This document shows, piece by piece, positions 35,213 to 44,135 of a DNA stretch of 64,000 nucleotides. The first letter of the stretch is position 1. Each line of letters begins with the position of its first letter. This DNA is from Acidobacteriaceae bacterium. Lineage in GTDB: Bacteria; Acidobacteriota; Terriglobia; Terriglobales; Acidobacteriaceae. Both the position numbers and the translations under genes were made by a program. The notes beneath the pieces were generated by a model. It had not been told where the DNA came from. It searched no databases and saw only the letters and a list, made by a program, of their open reading frames with translations. The DNA lies in assembly GCA_003134995.1 (NCBI GenBank), contig PLDC01000002.1:111394-175393 (forward strand). Reading direction: 5' to 3'.

Positions 35213-35404
35213 ATGCAGAATCCCGTCAAAGAACGCATCGCCAAGTTGCGGGAGGAAATAGCCCAAATCAGCGAAGCAAATCGGCAGTACATGGGCACTG
35301 GTAGGAAGCTTCCGGGCTCAGCAGGAGATCACGAACGTCGGCTCCAGAGGTTGCAGGAAATCCTGGACGAACTGGTGTCCTTGACCGACTGGAAGAAACT
35401 TTGA
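35213..35404 (+). CDS. Small coiled-coil protein
   Basis: 63 residues, nearly all helical: KERIAKLREEIAQISEANRQ, then HERRLQRLQEILDELVSL. Two heptad-rich helices are joined by a Gly/Pro turn (TGRKLPGSAG). I think similar small proteins occur in other Acidobacteria, but I cannot name a family. A second small helical protein of like design is at 52953-53135. Confidence 0.55.
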   Translation: MQNPVKERIAKLREEIAQISEANRQYMGTGRKLPGSAGDHERRLQRLQEILDELVSLTDWKKL

Positions 35405-35427
35405 ACAGGGTACGCTAACTCGCACAT

Positions 35428-35598
35428 TCAGCGGCCCGTCGGCTCTACCGGCGTCGCAACGCGACCGCGATCTCGCCGTGATGATTGACCGTATCCACAG
35501 GGAGAGAAGCGTTCGACGCCTTCGACATCGCGCACCTTCTCGACCAAGCCCAAGCGCAGAAGCTCTGCTAAGGCGGCGTCTATCTGTTTAAGCGTCAT
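35428..35598 (-). CDS. 56-residue protein coupled to the upstream gene
   Basis: Its ATG overlaps the TGA of the preceding gene (ATGA), a strong sign of translational coupling. The N-terminal part (MTLKQIDAALAELLRLGLV, then EKVRDVEGVERFSP) looks like a short helix-turn-helix/wing segment; the C-terminus is basic. No family recognised. Confidence 0.5.
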   Translation of the reverse strand: MTLKQIDAALAELLRLGLVEKVRDVEGVERFSPCGYGQSSRRDRGRVATPVEPTGR

Positions 35599-36002
35599 GA
35601 CTGCACCGCCAGCTCCGCCTCCTCTTCGACGCGCGTCCGGTTGGGCATCGCTTGTATTCGCGTCTGGGTTTCCGCCCAGCTCGGCTCCGCGCCGGCAAAC
35701 AGAAAATCAAGCCATTGGGCCAGATCTTCGAGGGCGATTTCGCCGGTAAGGTAGTGGAGGATGAACGGATGGCGCACCACCGATGCGCCCACGAGTTCGC
35801 CTTCGTCGCACCACGGGCAGGGCCAGATTTTGTCGACCTTTGCGGGATAGAGCAGGTTGATGGTGTTGCAGTCCACTGATCGGACGCCCAGCACGGCATA
35901 GACCATGCCGACGCCACAACGTTCGATGTGACTGCTGTGAGGGGTTGGAACGGCGACGCTCCCGAGACGCAGAGCGACCCCGAGCGAAATTTCAGGTTGC
36001 AT
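35595..36002 (-). CDS. Unknown protein with CPWC motif
   Basis: About 135 residues. A ribosome site (AAAGGAATC) precedes the ATG. It carries one CxxC (WPCPWCDEGELVG) that could bind zinc with other Cys/His residues or be redox-active, and a helical tail (LEDLAQWLDFLFAG, ETQTRIQAMPNRTRVEEEAE). It shares a 4-bp overlap with the 56-residue gene downstream. Function unknown. Confidence 0.55.
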   Translation of the reverse strand: MQPEISLGVALRLGSVAVPTPHSSHIERCGVGMVYAVLGVRSVDCNTINLLYPAKVDKIWPCPWCDEGELVGASVVRHPFILHYLTGEIALEDLAQWLDFLFAGAEPSWAETQTRIQAMPNRTRVEEEAELAVQS

Positions 36003-36249
36003 TTGTCGATTCCTTTCCGCTCGGAGGGAATTGAAGGGAAACCCAACGCGACTATCGCACGCGGCGCGGAGCGCGGCAAGCCCCTAATCGGGAAAGCGCA
36101 TTTTTCGGAATAAGCGCGTCCTCATTATGGAACCGAAGCTCATTCGCCCATCGCGGACCTTTCCCGCAAAGGGAAATCCACAGCCACAATCTTCGTGGAT
36201 GTGACGGATATCACGCACGTTTCGAAGCCTTCCGTACGACGATCCCGCT

Positions 36250-37752
36250 ATGCGCTGGCTTCTCGTTCTCCTCCTCACCGCCGCCTGTTCCGCTCAAGCG
36301 TTCGTTCCCGAGCGCGTGGTCTTTCCCATCACCCATTTCGGCCCCGACATCCGGTATCTCGCCCCACTCTCCATCAGGTTCGGCACCGGTTTCTGCCTGG
36401 ACCCGGAATGCCGCTTCGTGGGAACCAACTACCACGTCGCCCGGGAGATGGGCACGAGCGTCTTCATTAAGGGCGTCCCCTCCATACACCGTTACCTTGA
36501 TACCAGCCCGGAGGAGGCGGGAGCGGAGCGGATCAGGATTCCGGGGTTCCCCGTGCCCGGTTCGATGAAATATACGATGGCCCACGACCTCGCCATCTAC
36601 GAGATGCGGCGTCCTCTCAAGGGACTCCACGGCGCCGGCTTCGACACCGAGGATTTGGCGGAGGGCGAGGAAGCGGACATCTACGGTTATCCGCTCGGCT
36701 GGAACCCGAAGCGAGGCTTAGTCCACTGGCGGGGCACCTTCCTGGGCAAGAACCCGCAAGGGTTATTGTCCTACCGCTGCAAGGACGGCCGGGTGCGTCC
36801 CGGCGCCAGCGGCGGGATCGTGGTCAACGGCAGCGGGAAAATCGTCGGCATCTTCAATGCCATCGGCGAGGATGGCGTGGCGTTAGCCGTGCCCGCAGGG
36901 CAGCTTGCGGACTTTGTGGGGCGGGCTCAACCCTATCTGCAGGAGGTTCTGTTTCCCAAACAGGTTTTCGTCTCCCCGGTCGCAGCCGATCTCTACCCTC
37001 CCTACGACCTGCCAGCCGGAGACGCGCACCCAACAAATTCTGCGGACGTGTTACGGTTGCGGTTAGCGGCGCAGCGACTCGCCGACTCCATGACGAACTT
37101 CATCGCCACGCAGACTTTTGCCTGGGGACGCGACAACCGCGAGGCAGAAACCGCCGATGCCTACGAGACGCTTGTCCTGGATGGGAACCAGCGCTGGCAT
37201 CGCCCAAGCGGAAAAAAGTTCTATGACGAAATCCCGTTCCCGCCTGTGGCCGACTTCGTGAATCCGGGAGCCGAGTGGTCACAGCTTCCGCAGATGGTAG
37301 GGAGGTTTTACGGCGTGGCCCTCCGCCAGGCGCCCGACGCCGTTGCGTCCGGTCGAACCATCCACGTATTCCAGTATGCCGCGAGAGCCGAGGATAGGGT
37401 GTGCTCGTTCGGCTATGTTGGACTCCTGGAGTTCATTGGCCTCAGTTTCTTCCGGCACCCGAATAAATTCTACGACTGCCACGGCGAAGTCTGGACAGAC
37501 ACCTCCGGGGTAATTTTGAGAATTTCACTGACCATGGACCTCACGGGTCCGTCCTACCGCTACCGGGCGCTGGTGACCTATGGCTGGGTGGAAAAGGACG
37601 GAGCCCAGCACTTGGTTCCAGTCACCCTCGTGGCACAGTCGGAGGACAGGAAGAGCACCCGCTGGTGCCGTGGGCTGTTCACTGACTATGGAATGTTCGG
37701 CACGAAAACACGCGTGCTGGTAGCGGAGGATCCAAATCGGACGCTGCGATAA
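36250..37752 (+). CDS. Secreted trypsin-like protease with unknown C-terminal domain, copy 2
   Basis: 500 residues with a signal peptide (MRWLLVLLLTAACSAQAF). The triad is His62 in TNYHVAR, Asp113 in HDLAIYEM and Ser187 in PGASGGIVV. It aligns end to end with the gene at 13224, including VVFPITHF, GTGFCLDPECRFVGTNYHV, HVFQYAARAEDRVC, FYDCHGEVWTD and WCRGLFTDYGMF. Conservation of both domains shows the C-terminal domain belongs with the protease. It is higher in GC than copy 1, and its upstream region lacks motif A-D. Likely secreted; substrate unknown. Confidence 0.78.
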   Translation: MRWLLVLLLTAACSAQAFVPERVVFPITHFGPDIRYLAPLSIRFGTGFCLDPECRFVGTNYHVAREMGTSVFIKGVPSIHRYLDTSPEEAGAERIRIPGFPVPGSMKYTMAHDLAIYEMRRPLKGLHGAGFDTEDLAEGEEADIYGYPLGWNPKRGLVHWRGTFLGKNPQGLLSYRCKDGRVRPGASGGIVVNGSGKIVGIFNAIGEDGVALAVPAGQLADFVGRAQPYLQEVLFPKQVFVSPVAADLYPPYDLPAGDAHPTNSADVLRLRLAAQRLADSMTNFIATQTFAWGRDNREAETADAYETLVLDGNQRWHRPSGKKFYDEIPFPPVADFVNPGAEWSQLPQMVGRFYGVALRQAPDAVASGRTIHVFQYAARAEDRVCSFGYVGLLEFIGLSFFRHPNKFYDCHGEVWTDTSGVILRISLTMDLTGPSYRYRALVTYGWVEKDGAQHLVPVTLVAQSEDRKSTRWCRGLFTDYGMFGTKTRVLVAEDPNRTLR

Positions 37753-37955
37753 GAAGACGTTCCGCGCGAACCTTCGGTCGTGGACGATTGGCGGGTGGCC
37801 CGTACTTCTCGATCTATAGGAAAAACAAAAATCCGTTTCGGCTACGACAGTTCCGAGGTTTTATCTGGAGTGATTCTGCGAAAGTTCAGAATTGCTGAGG
37901 GCATCGAACTTGAGGAGGAACGGACTCCGAGCGAAACGCTAACTTGTCACTGGCT

Positions 37956-39041
37956 TCAGGCGCGCCGAACCCAATGCATGGATCGGCCGCGGCTATCGAC
38001 GAGCGGATCTACTCCGAAATACTTGAGTAGCGCATTCCGCCAACTCAACCGATGTGGACGTGGGCGTTTCGTCTGTCCCAGGCGCAGAAACAGGGCAGCC
38101 GATGTCGAGTGCTGTGTGCGGGAGGCGAGCAGCCCGAACCGACGCATCGCGTGTCGGTAACGGTCTGGCACGTGAGCGGCCAGCGCGTCTACGAAGTCTT
38201 CAATCAAGTAGCGGGTTGTCACTACCTCCCTTTCCTTCAGATCCTTCGTCAAAAACTCAACCTCTCGATCCGTGATCTTGGTGAATCGATGCTGGGCGAT
38301 GGGCGGTCGTCGAACGTACCGCGCTACATATCGTAGAAAGTGCCATTTCGACCGGATGGGATCAACGTAGACGTTCCACCACCGTTCGTATTGCGTCCGC
38401 AGCATTATTCGTATGTCTTCGGTGCTCGCCTCCGAAGTCAGCAAGCCCTTCTTCAGAGTAGCTCGAAGATAGGTTATGACGGCGTAGCGTCATATAGGCA
38501 TGAGCGTGCGCCTGTCGAAGTGTAGCGGCGCAATCCAGCGGCCATCCGATTCTCGCAGACCTCCGGCCGAAACCATGATGTGCAGATGAACGTTGAAATT
38601 CAGGTGCCGTCCGAACGTATGCGGCACCACAAGAATGAGAACGCGGACGCCGTATGTGGTCTTGACCCATTGTTGGATAACCGCTGCAGCCAGCGCGGGC
38701 AAGTCGTGCAGGAGATGCCGATTGCGTCGGAAGATGGGCCACAACACGTTCGGCATCGTGAAGCCGATGCCAGTATAGGGAATGTCGGGAAGAGCGCTCC
38801 ACTGGTTTCGCTGCCAAAGCAGCGTAGCTCGCTGCCCACAGCTCGGGCAGGACCGCGATTTGCAGGTATGGTAGACGAGCTTCTCTTCGGTTTCTGACGC
38901 AAACACTTCGGCTCCCAATGCGGGGGTACGGCAGTCGATCAGTTTGGAGAAGTTCTCGCGCACGGCTGGGCGGATCTCGGGACGATCCCAGTGAGGGCGA
39001 GTTGCGATCAAGATGTCCTTCAGCGGTTGCTTGAGGGCCAT
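37956..39041 (-). pseudogene. IS91-like (HUH, Y-transposase) tnpA, frameshifted
   Basis: Two minus-strand frames. The N-terminal part (38490-39041) has a zinc-binding start (HTCKSRSCPSCGQRAT) and the HUH motif in NFNVHLHIMVSAGG. The C-terminal part (37956-38444) contains the tyrosine region (FLRYVARYVRRPPIAQHR) and a typical IS91 tail. A frameshift near 38450-38490 separates them: the expected YDAVITYLRATLKKGLL join lies across the two frames. The gene overlaps the upstream ParB-like gene by 22 bp, so the two form one element. Confidence 0.82.
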
Positions 39042-40006
39042 ACGGGTATCGACTCCCGGTAAGACGTGAGAGTTCGCATTAGCTCTTCAGTTACAAAGAT
39101 TGTCTTGCCGTGGACTGGTATCACAGAGACGCTTACCGAATTGAATTCACCTGAACTAAGTGCGGACAAACGCCTGACCAGGCTCGTTAGGTCTGGGGAA
39201 GTCGTCAGGTTGTGTCGCCCGTGCCGTGAGATCAGATCGCGTATGGCCTTGCTGACACCTTTCTTGTTGCGATAGGTCCTCAGGGACTCGATCTGCCGAT
39301 CCGGTGATTCAGTGGTCCATTTCCACGCCCGATGGATCGACACCTCGCCGTCGCGTAATGTTTCCAGCAGTTCCGGCTGGCCGGTTCGTAATAGCCGCTT
39401 GACCTTGGTCACGTTGCCCACGGAGACGCCTGCGGCAGCGGCAATCTCTTTTCGGACATCTACGATTGCATCTTCTGTCAAATTTGACGAACCCTTCATC
39501 TGACCGCCGAGCCGTTGATTCGATAGGGCCTTTTCCTTGAAGCAAGGCTCAAGTTCCAGCGCCAGGAGTATCCGGCAAAAATCGTTCATGCCGTTGGACC
39601 GACGATGCTTTTGGAGTAGCCAACGAAGGCTTTCCTCGTCTGTTAACTCGTATTCGACACATGAGAGCGTCGGTCGCCCAGTCAGGCGAGCCAGTTCCCA
39701 TCGCGCGTAGCCGTCAATGACAACCCGCTCTCGCGTAACCAGGAGCGGCTCTCGAAACGCCAGTTCGCCTTGTTCAGCGAGAGCGGACAACTTGGACGCT
39801 GGAACGGTGAAACGAAGGCGCGAGAAGCTGGGATGCTGGCGGAGTTCGCTGAGGCGATAGGTTAAGGGCTGGCCAGGATCGTCGTCAGATTGCCTTTCAG
39901 GCTCGGAAAAAGAAGTCGAGAGAGGTTGGTTGGGCCTATCACCGAACTCTCCTGGCACTCGTGCTGCCGTGTTCATGCCACCGGGTTCCACTTGGATTCG
40001 CCTCAT
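39020..40006 (-). CDS. ParB-like protein associated with the IS91-like element
   Basis: 328 residues. Residues about 45-140 form a ParB/Srx-type nuclease-like domain (YRLSELRQHPSF, FREPLLVTRERVVIDGYARWELAR) with the VIDGYAR motif in place of the usual GERRxxA. A helix-turn-helix region follows (EIAAAAGVSVGNVTKVKRLL), then DGEVSIHRAWKW, like the KorB/ParB DNA-binding part. It overlaps the start of tnpA, so it is probably a partition or transposition accessory gene of the element. Complete reading frame. Confidence 0.75.
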   Translation of the reverse strand: MRRIQVEPGGMNTAARVPGEFGDRPNQPLSTSFSEPERQSDDDPGQPLTYRLSELRQHPSFSRLRFTVPASKLSALAEQGELAFREPLLVTRERVVIDGYARWELARLTGRPTLSCVEYELTDEESLRWLLQKHRRSNGMNDFCRILLALELEPCFKEKALSNQRLGGQMKGSSNLTEDAIVDVRKEIAAAAGVSVGNVTKVKRLLRTGQPELLETLRDGEVSIHRAWKWTTESPDRQIESLRTYRNKKGVSKAIRDLISRHGRHNLTTSPDLTSLVRRLSALSSGEFNSVSVSVIPVHGKTIFVTEELMRTLTSYRESIPVWPSSNR

Positions 40007-40255
40007 TGAATTGGTGGAATCATGACCGCGTGGGGGGCCACACTCAATGCGGTGTTTGGAAGCCGCGAGTGGAAACTATCGAATCGCCTTGTAGTAATCA
40101 CGCCTGGAGGCGGGAAAAGTTTTACTCGCGGGACGCGAGTTGCGCGAGTGCGCTGGCCGGACTAAGGTCGGGCCAAACAGCTTCCTTTCGTTCCTGTTCC
40201 GATGTAGCATCCTTTGCTGTTGCAAGCTGAGCCCTGAAAATAGCGGAGTATTGTC

Positions 40256-41062
40256 ATGGGTCACACGCGGCTGGGCCAAGTTCCAAAAACGCGCAAGTGG
40301 AATGAACTGGTCGAGCAAATTGCTGGGGCGGGTCCGACGGGCGATGTCGCAAATGCCGCAGTCCACGTTGCTGCGATTGCAGCGCGAACGTTAGACGCAG
40401 CCCAGACAGGCTTGGACAGGGCGGTCGATGACCCCGGCGTCCGCTACACGTTTTACCTCTTAACCCAAGTCGCACTTGCATCACGCTCATCCGATTGGGA
40501 AGCAGCGCTGAGCAAGCACGGCATTCATCTGACGAGTGACAGCAATGTTTTCGATTTCACTGCCGAAGTGCAGGATGCTATCGACCGCCACATTCGCTCG
40601 AATCCATCCCGCGCAACTGACCTAAGCGAGATCGCTCAGCAAGCCGCCGGTGAGGCGATAACCAGCCTCGCAGGAACGCGGACGGTCAGCCTGTTTAGGG
40701 GTAGCGGCGCCGAGCTGCAAAATGCTGTGCGTTCCCTTTCAACCAAGAAAGGGTTCGGGGAATTGGGGCAACGCTTCTTTGGACGGTTTGTCGCGCGATT
40801 CCTCAACTTCTACCTGAGCCGAGTCACCGCAGCAGCTCTCGGCAGCGCACGCCTGCCGGATTTGGGGGCCATCGCTGAATTTAACGATGCCCTTCGGTCC
40901 CACTGCGATCAGAGCGCTCGGATCGTGCGAGATTTCTGCGGTGACTGGTACTCGAAGACGGAGTACCAGAAAGGAATCGATCTTGAAAATACGTCGGGAT
41001 TTCTAGCCGTCGCTTTGAAAAAGCTGCGCAGCGAACTTGAGCAGCAGAAAGCGACCTTGTGA
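40256..41062 (+). CDS. Met-Gly-starting partner protein of a QueC-like enzyme
   Basis: 268 residues, helical, soluble. It begins MGHTRLGQVPKTRKW, so Met removal would expose an N-terminal Gly. The central part (YFLLTQVALASRS-like helices, SLAGTRTVSLFRGSG, FGELGQRFFGRFVARFLNFYLSR) matches a conserved family I have seen beside QueC-like genes in defence regions but cannot name. The stop overlaps the next start (GTGA). In type IV CBASS and Qat, a QueC-like enzyme acts with a partner protein carrying an N-terminal Gly; this gene has the features expected of such a partner, by inference only. Confidence 0.65.
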   Translation: MGHTRLGQVPKTRKWNELVEQIAGAGPTGDVANAAVHVAAIAARTLDAAQTGLDRAVDDPGVRYTFYLLTQVALASRSSDWEAALSKHGIHLTSDSNVFDFTAEVQDAIDRHIRSNPSRATDLSEIAQQAAGEAITSLAGTRTVSLFRGSGAELQNAVRSLSTKKGFGELGQRFFGRFVARFLNFYLSRVTAAALGSARLPDLGAIAEFNDALRSHCDQSARIVRDFCGDWYSKTEYQKGIDLENTSGFLAVALKKLRSELEQQKATL

Positions 41063-42828
41063 TCGAGCCTCGACTCTTTGTATGCAGTGGGGCAAACGTC
41101 GCCGGCAGTGACCCTGTCGCGAAGGGAAGGCACCGTGTAGAACTCGACGCCATTGGAAGCGATGCGAACGTATACATTCGCTTCGAGAATGTAGCCAAGG
41201 TTTTCCGCCATGATCTTTCTCCCCGGTTGATCGATTTTCTCGAAATTGCATCCTATGTCTTCAGTGCCGATTGCGCCACGCTCAGAGGGAAAAAGTGGAC
41301 CGACGATCAGAGCACGGAGCCCTGGAGTCGAGACTTTGCATTTGTCATCCCGGTGCGAGAGCCCGCCTTTTGGGGTGCAACGAAGGTCCAAAATCTGCTG
41401 GTAGAGGTTCTCGGCTTTCTTTCGAACGATAAATACTCCTTTACATTTCTGCCATTGGAGCGTGACCGCGCCGATCAACAGCCGTACTTTCAATTCGGCG
41501 ACTTGGAAGAATGGCCGTTCAATCGTCCCGAACGTGTGATCATGTTTTCAGGCGGCCTGGATTCTCTAGCCGGGGCGGTAGAAGCAGCGGCCAGCGGCGA
41601 CAGGGTAATGTTGGTTAGTCATCGCCCCGTGACAACGTTGGATTCCCGCCAGAAAAGGCTCTTCGCGGAGTTGCAGAGGCAGTTTCCCAATCAACTAGCC
41701 CACATTCCGGTGTGGATCAACAAGGCGGAGCGACTGGGGCGAGAGCCGACTCAGCGGACTCGTTCATTCCTATACTCGGCGCTAGGCACGCTTGTCGCGC
41801 AGTCCGTTCAGGCAGGCGGGGTGCGGTTCTATGAGAATGGAGTCGTGAGTTTGAACCTGCCTATTGCTGAGGAAGTTCTCCGCGTGCGGGCCTCCCGCAC
41901 CACTCATCCAGTGACTCTTCATCTATTATCTTCCCTCTCTGCTGCGGTAACAGAGCGCGATTTCATAGTCGATAACCCCTATCTGCTCAAAACAAAGACT
42001 GAGGTGGTGCAGAGCATAGCGACACATCAAGCTGCCCACCTAATTGGTCATACCTGCTCATGTTCGCACTCGATGTTCAAGACCAAGAATCAGCGGCATT
42101 GCGGTCGATGCAGCCAATGTACCGACCGACGGTTCGCGACTACGGCAGCAGGTCTCTTGGCTTACGACTCTGAGAAGGATTATGTTTCCGATGTGTTCAT
42201 AGGGCCTCGCAAGAGCCCTCTGGAGCGGGCCATCGCGACGGACTATACGCGACATGGCATTGAGTTGCACCTGCGTTCCGAGACTGAGTTAGCAGGGATT
42301 TTTAACGCGGAACTGAGTCGCGCTGTTCGCTATGAGGCGAAACGCAGTGAAGCTGCCCAGGAAATCATCGCCATGCACAAACGGCACGGCGATGTTGTTG
42401 TTCGAGTGTTGGAGCAGAAGGTCAGAGATAATGCGGCGAACCTGATTCGTGGCCCCCTCGACGATACGTCGCTGTTTGCACTGACAATCGGACAATACCG
42501 CAGGCGACAATGCGATTCTGCTGAAGTGGGCGTCGACGGCTCCGAGAAATCGGTTTCATCAGTCGAAATAGGCACAAGGCTAACGAGTTTAGATGAGACT
42601 ATGAAGACCATCCTCGCCAAGTTCGGAAGTCTGCCAACTGGAGCCAGCAGGAAGAAAAAGAGGGCGACCCCAGGCAAGCGGGACACGATCCTATTCGCTG
42701 CTATCCTGCTGGGGTTTAAAGGTATGAAGTACTGTTCGTTCCTTCAACGTCACGGCATCAAGCCGAAGTGGTCGGACGATCCCTCACAAGTGGCCGAGCG
42801 CATTCACTTTCGCGGCGAATACCCATAG
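41059..42828 (+). CDS. QueC-like PP-loop enzyme, putative defence component
   Basis: 589 residues from a GTG overlapping the upstream stop. The PP-loop ATPase motif SGGLDS is at residues 164-169, preceded by an N-terminal domain of about 160 residues. Later come YENGVVSLNLP (QueC/QatC-like) and a Cys cluster, Cys333/335/348/351/354 in CSCSH and CGRCSQC, for the structural zinc. Classical QueC (about 230 residues) makes preQ0; this long form with its own partner, and no other queuosine genes nearby, fits the defence-associated QatC/Cap9 type rather than housekeeping QueC. It stops exactly where a truncated GH106 gene begins on the other strand. Confidence 0.8.
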   Translation: MIEPRLFVCSGANVAGSDPVAKGRHRVELDAIGSDANVYIRFENVAKVFRHDLSPRLIDFLEIASYVFSADCATLRGKKWTDDQSTEPWSRDFAFVIPVREPAFWGATKVQNLLVEVLGFLSNDKYSFTFLPLERDRADQQPYFQFGDLEEWPFNRPERVIMFSGGLDSLAGAVEAAASGDRVMLVSHRPVTTLDSRQKRLFAELQRQFPNQLAHIPVWINKAERLGREPTQRTRSFLYSALGTLVAQSVQAGGVRFYENGVVSLNLPIAEEVLRVRASRTTHPVTLHLLSSLSAAVTERDFIVDNPYLLKTKTEVVQSIATHQAAHLIGHTCSCSHSMFKTKNQRHCGRCSQCTDRRFATTAAGLLAYDSEKDYVSDVFIGPRKSPLERAIATDYTRHGIELHLRSETELAGIFNAELSRAVRYEAKRSEAAQEIIAMHKRHGDVVVRVLEQKVRDNAANLIRGPLDDTSLFALTIGQYRRRQCDSAEVGVDGSEKSVSSVEIGTRLTSLDETMKTILAKFGSLPTGASRKKKRATPGKRDTILFAAILLGFKGMKYCSFLQRHGIKPKWSDDPSQVAERIHFRGEYP

Positions 42829-43979
42829 AGATCGGGCTCGGGAACGAAGGCTGCTTTCTCTTCAAAGTGATTCACCCGCGGATCAGAATGCAGAACCAAC
42901 TCAGCAACTTCGTATGAGGTCGGAACAGTGGGCGGCAGACCGAACGACGAAAAATCGATCCCCTCGGCCCAAGCCGGAGGGGGTGGTGGTGGGTTGTGCT
43001 TGAACATAATTCGGAAGTACTTGGCTGTTACCGGATCGAATGAGATGGTGTGTTCAGGCGCTCTGCCTCCGCTCAGGCTGGCTACCCTGTGGAACCTTTG
43101 CCCGTCGTCGCTGGCATCGAGGGTCTTCTCGGGAATCCCGCTGACGAATTCCTGGATGAATCCCGGCTCCTTTGTCACAAACGTTACCGCGCGAATCGTA
43201 TGCGGCGTAGGGTATTCGAACTGAATCCAGGAATCCGACCCAGGAGTCGGGAAGGGCACTTTGGTGGTTTTCTCCAGATCTCCATCACTCAGCATTGCCG
43301 GGTCCAGTTCCAGTCCCTCGCCGCTGGAAGTGATTTTGGCCTGCTCTGTTGCTAGCCCAGATGAGCCAGAAGGAAGCCGGAACGCTACGACCACGGCATC
43401 CGAATATAGCTCCGGCAAGTGTGGCCCCGGTGGTCCAACCTGTTCGTGAACGCCAAGATTCTGGAAAACTCCAGTGGTGCTGGGAGGGTGAGCAATCTTG
43501 CCCACGAATGGCTTTCCGCCATCCAAGATCGTTTCGGACCAGACGTACTTCTTCATTCCTTGAGCTGGTGTCACCCAGGGTCCACCCGTTTCGCTCCAAC
43601 CGGGAGAACCTGCAATCGCCATTTCCATTCCTAATTGGTCCCCGAGGCCGATCGCGTACTTGAAGGCGTCCTTCCATTGTGGGGTCATATAGACCAGGCG
43701 CTTCTCGACAACCTGCGGTGTTTGCAGTGCTGCGTCGAAGTTCTGGAACCCCGCAATCCCGGTCCGATGCATCCACTCAAGATCGAGTTTGATGCCTTCT
43801 CGCGTAATGTTCCCATTCATCCAGTGCCACCACACGCGCGGTCGCGCAGTGCTGGGCGGGTTTTCAAACCCCTTTTCCAGCGCGTCTTCAGACGTCTGGG
43901 CAAGAGAAACTCCAGCTGTGCAAACGATGACCACTGCCGCAACCGAGAACTGTCTCCAGGCTCGTTTCATAATTCCCAT
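42804..43979 (-). pseudogene. GH106-type alpha-L-rhamnosidase, 3' truncated
   Basis: The 391 residues begin with a signal peptide and the GH106 N-terminal pattern (PRVWWHWMNGNITREGIKLDLEWM, then GWSETGGPWVTPAQGMKKYVWS). Complete GH106 enzymes are about 1000 residues or more, so over half is missing. Homology runs to EPDLYG at about 42829 and then switches to sequence antisense to the QueC-like gene. Truncation by arrival of the accessory region is the simplest reading. Confidence 0.78.
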
Positions 43980-44135
43980 ATCTCCAAAATGTCTCTTTCA
44001 AACACTAGATGCCGCGAAGCGCCGGTCGTGGGAACGGAGCACCGCCTCATGCAGTTCCCACTTGAACATCAAGTCGCCCCTCTCGACACCACACGTCTGG
44101 GGTGAGGGAACTCGCTGTGTAAGTCAGGGGTATCT

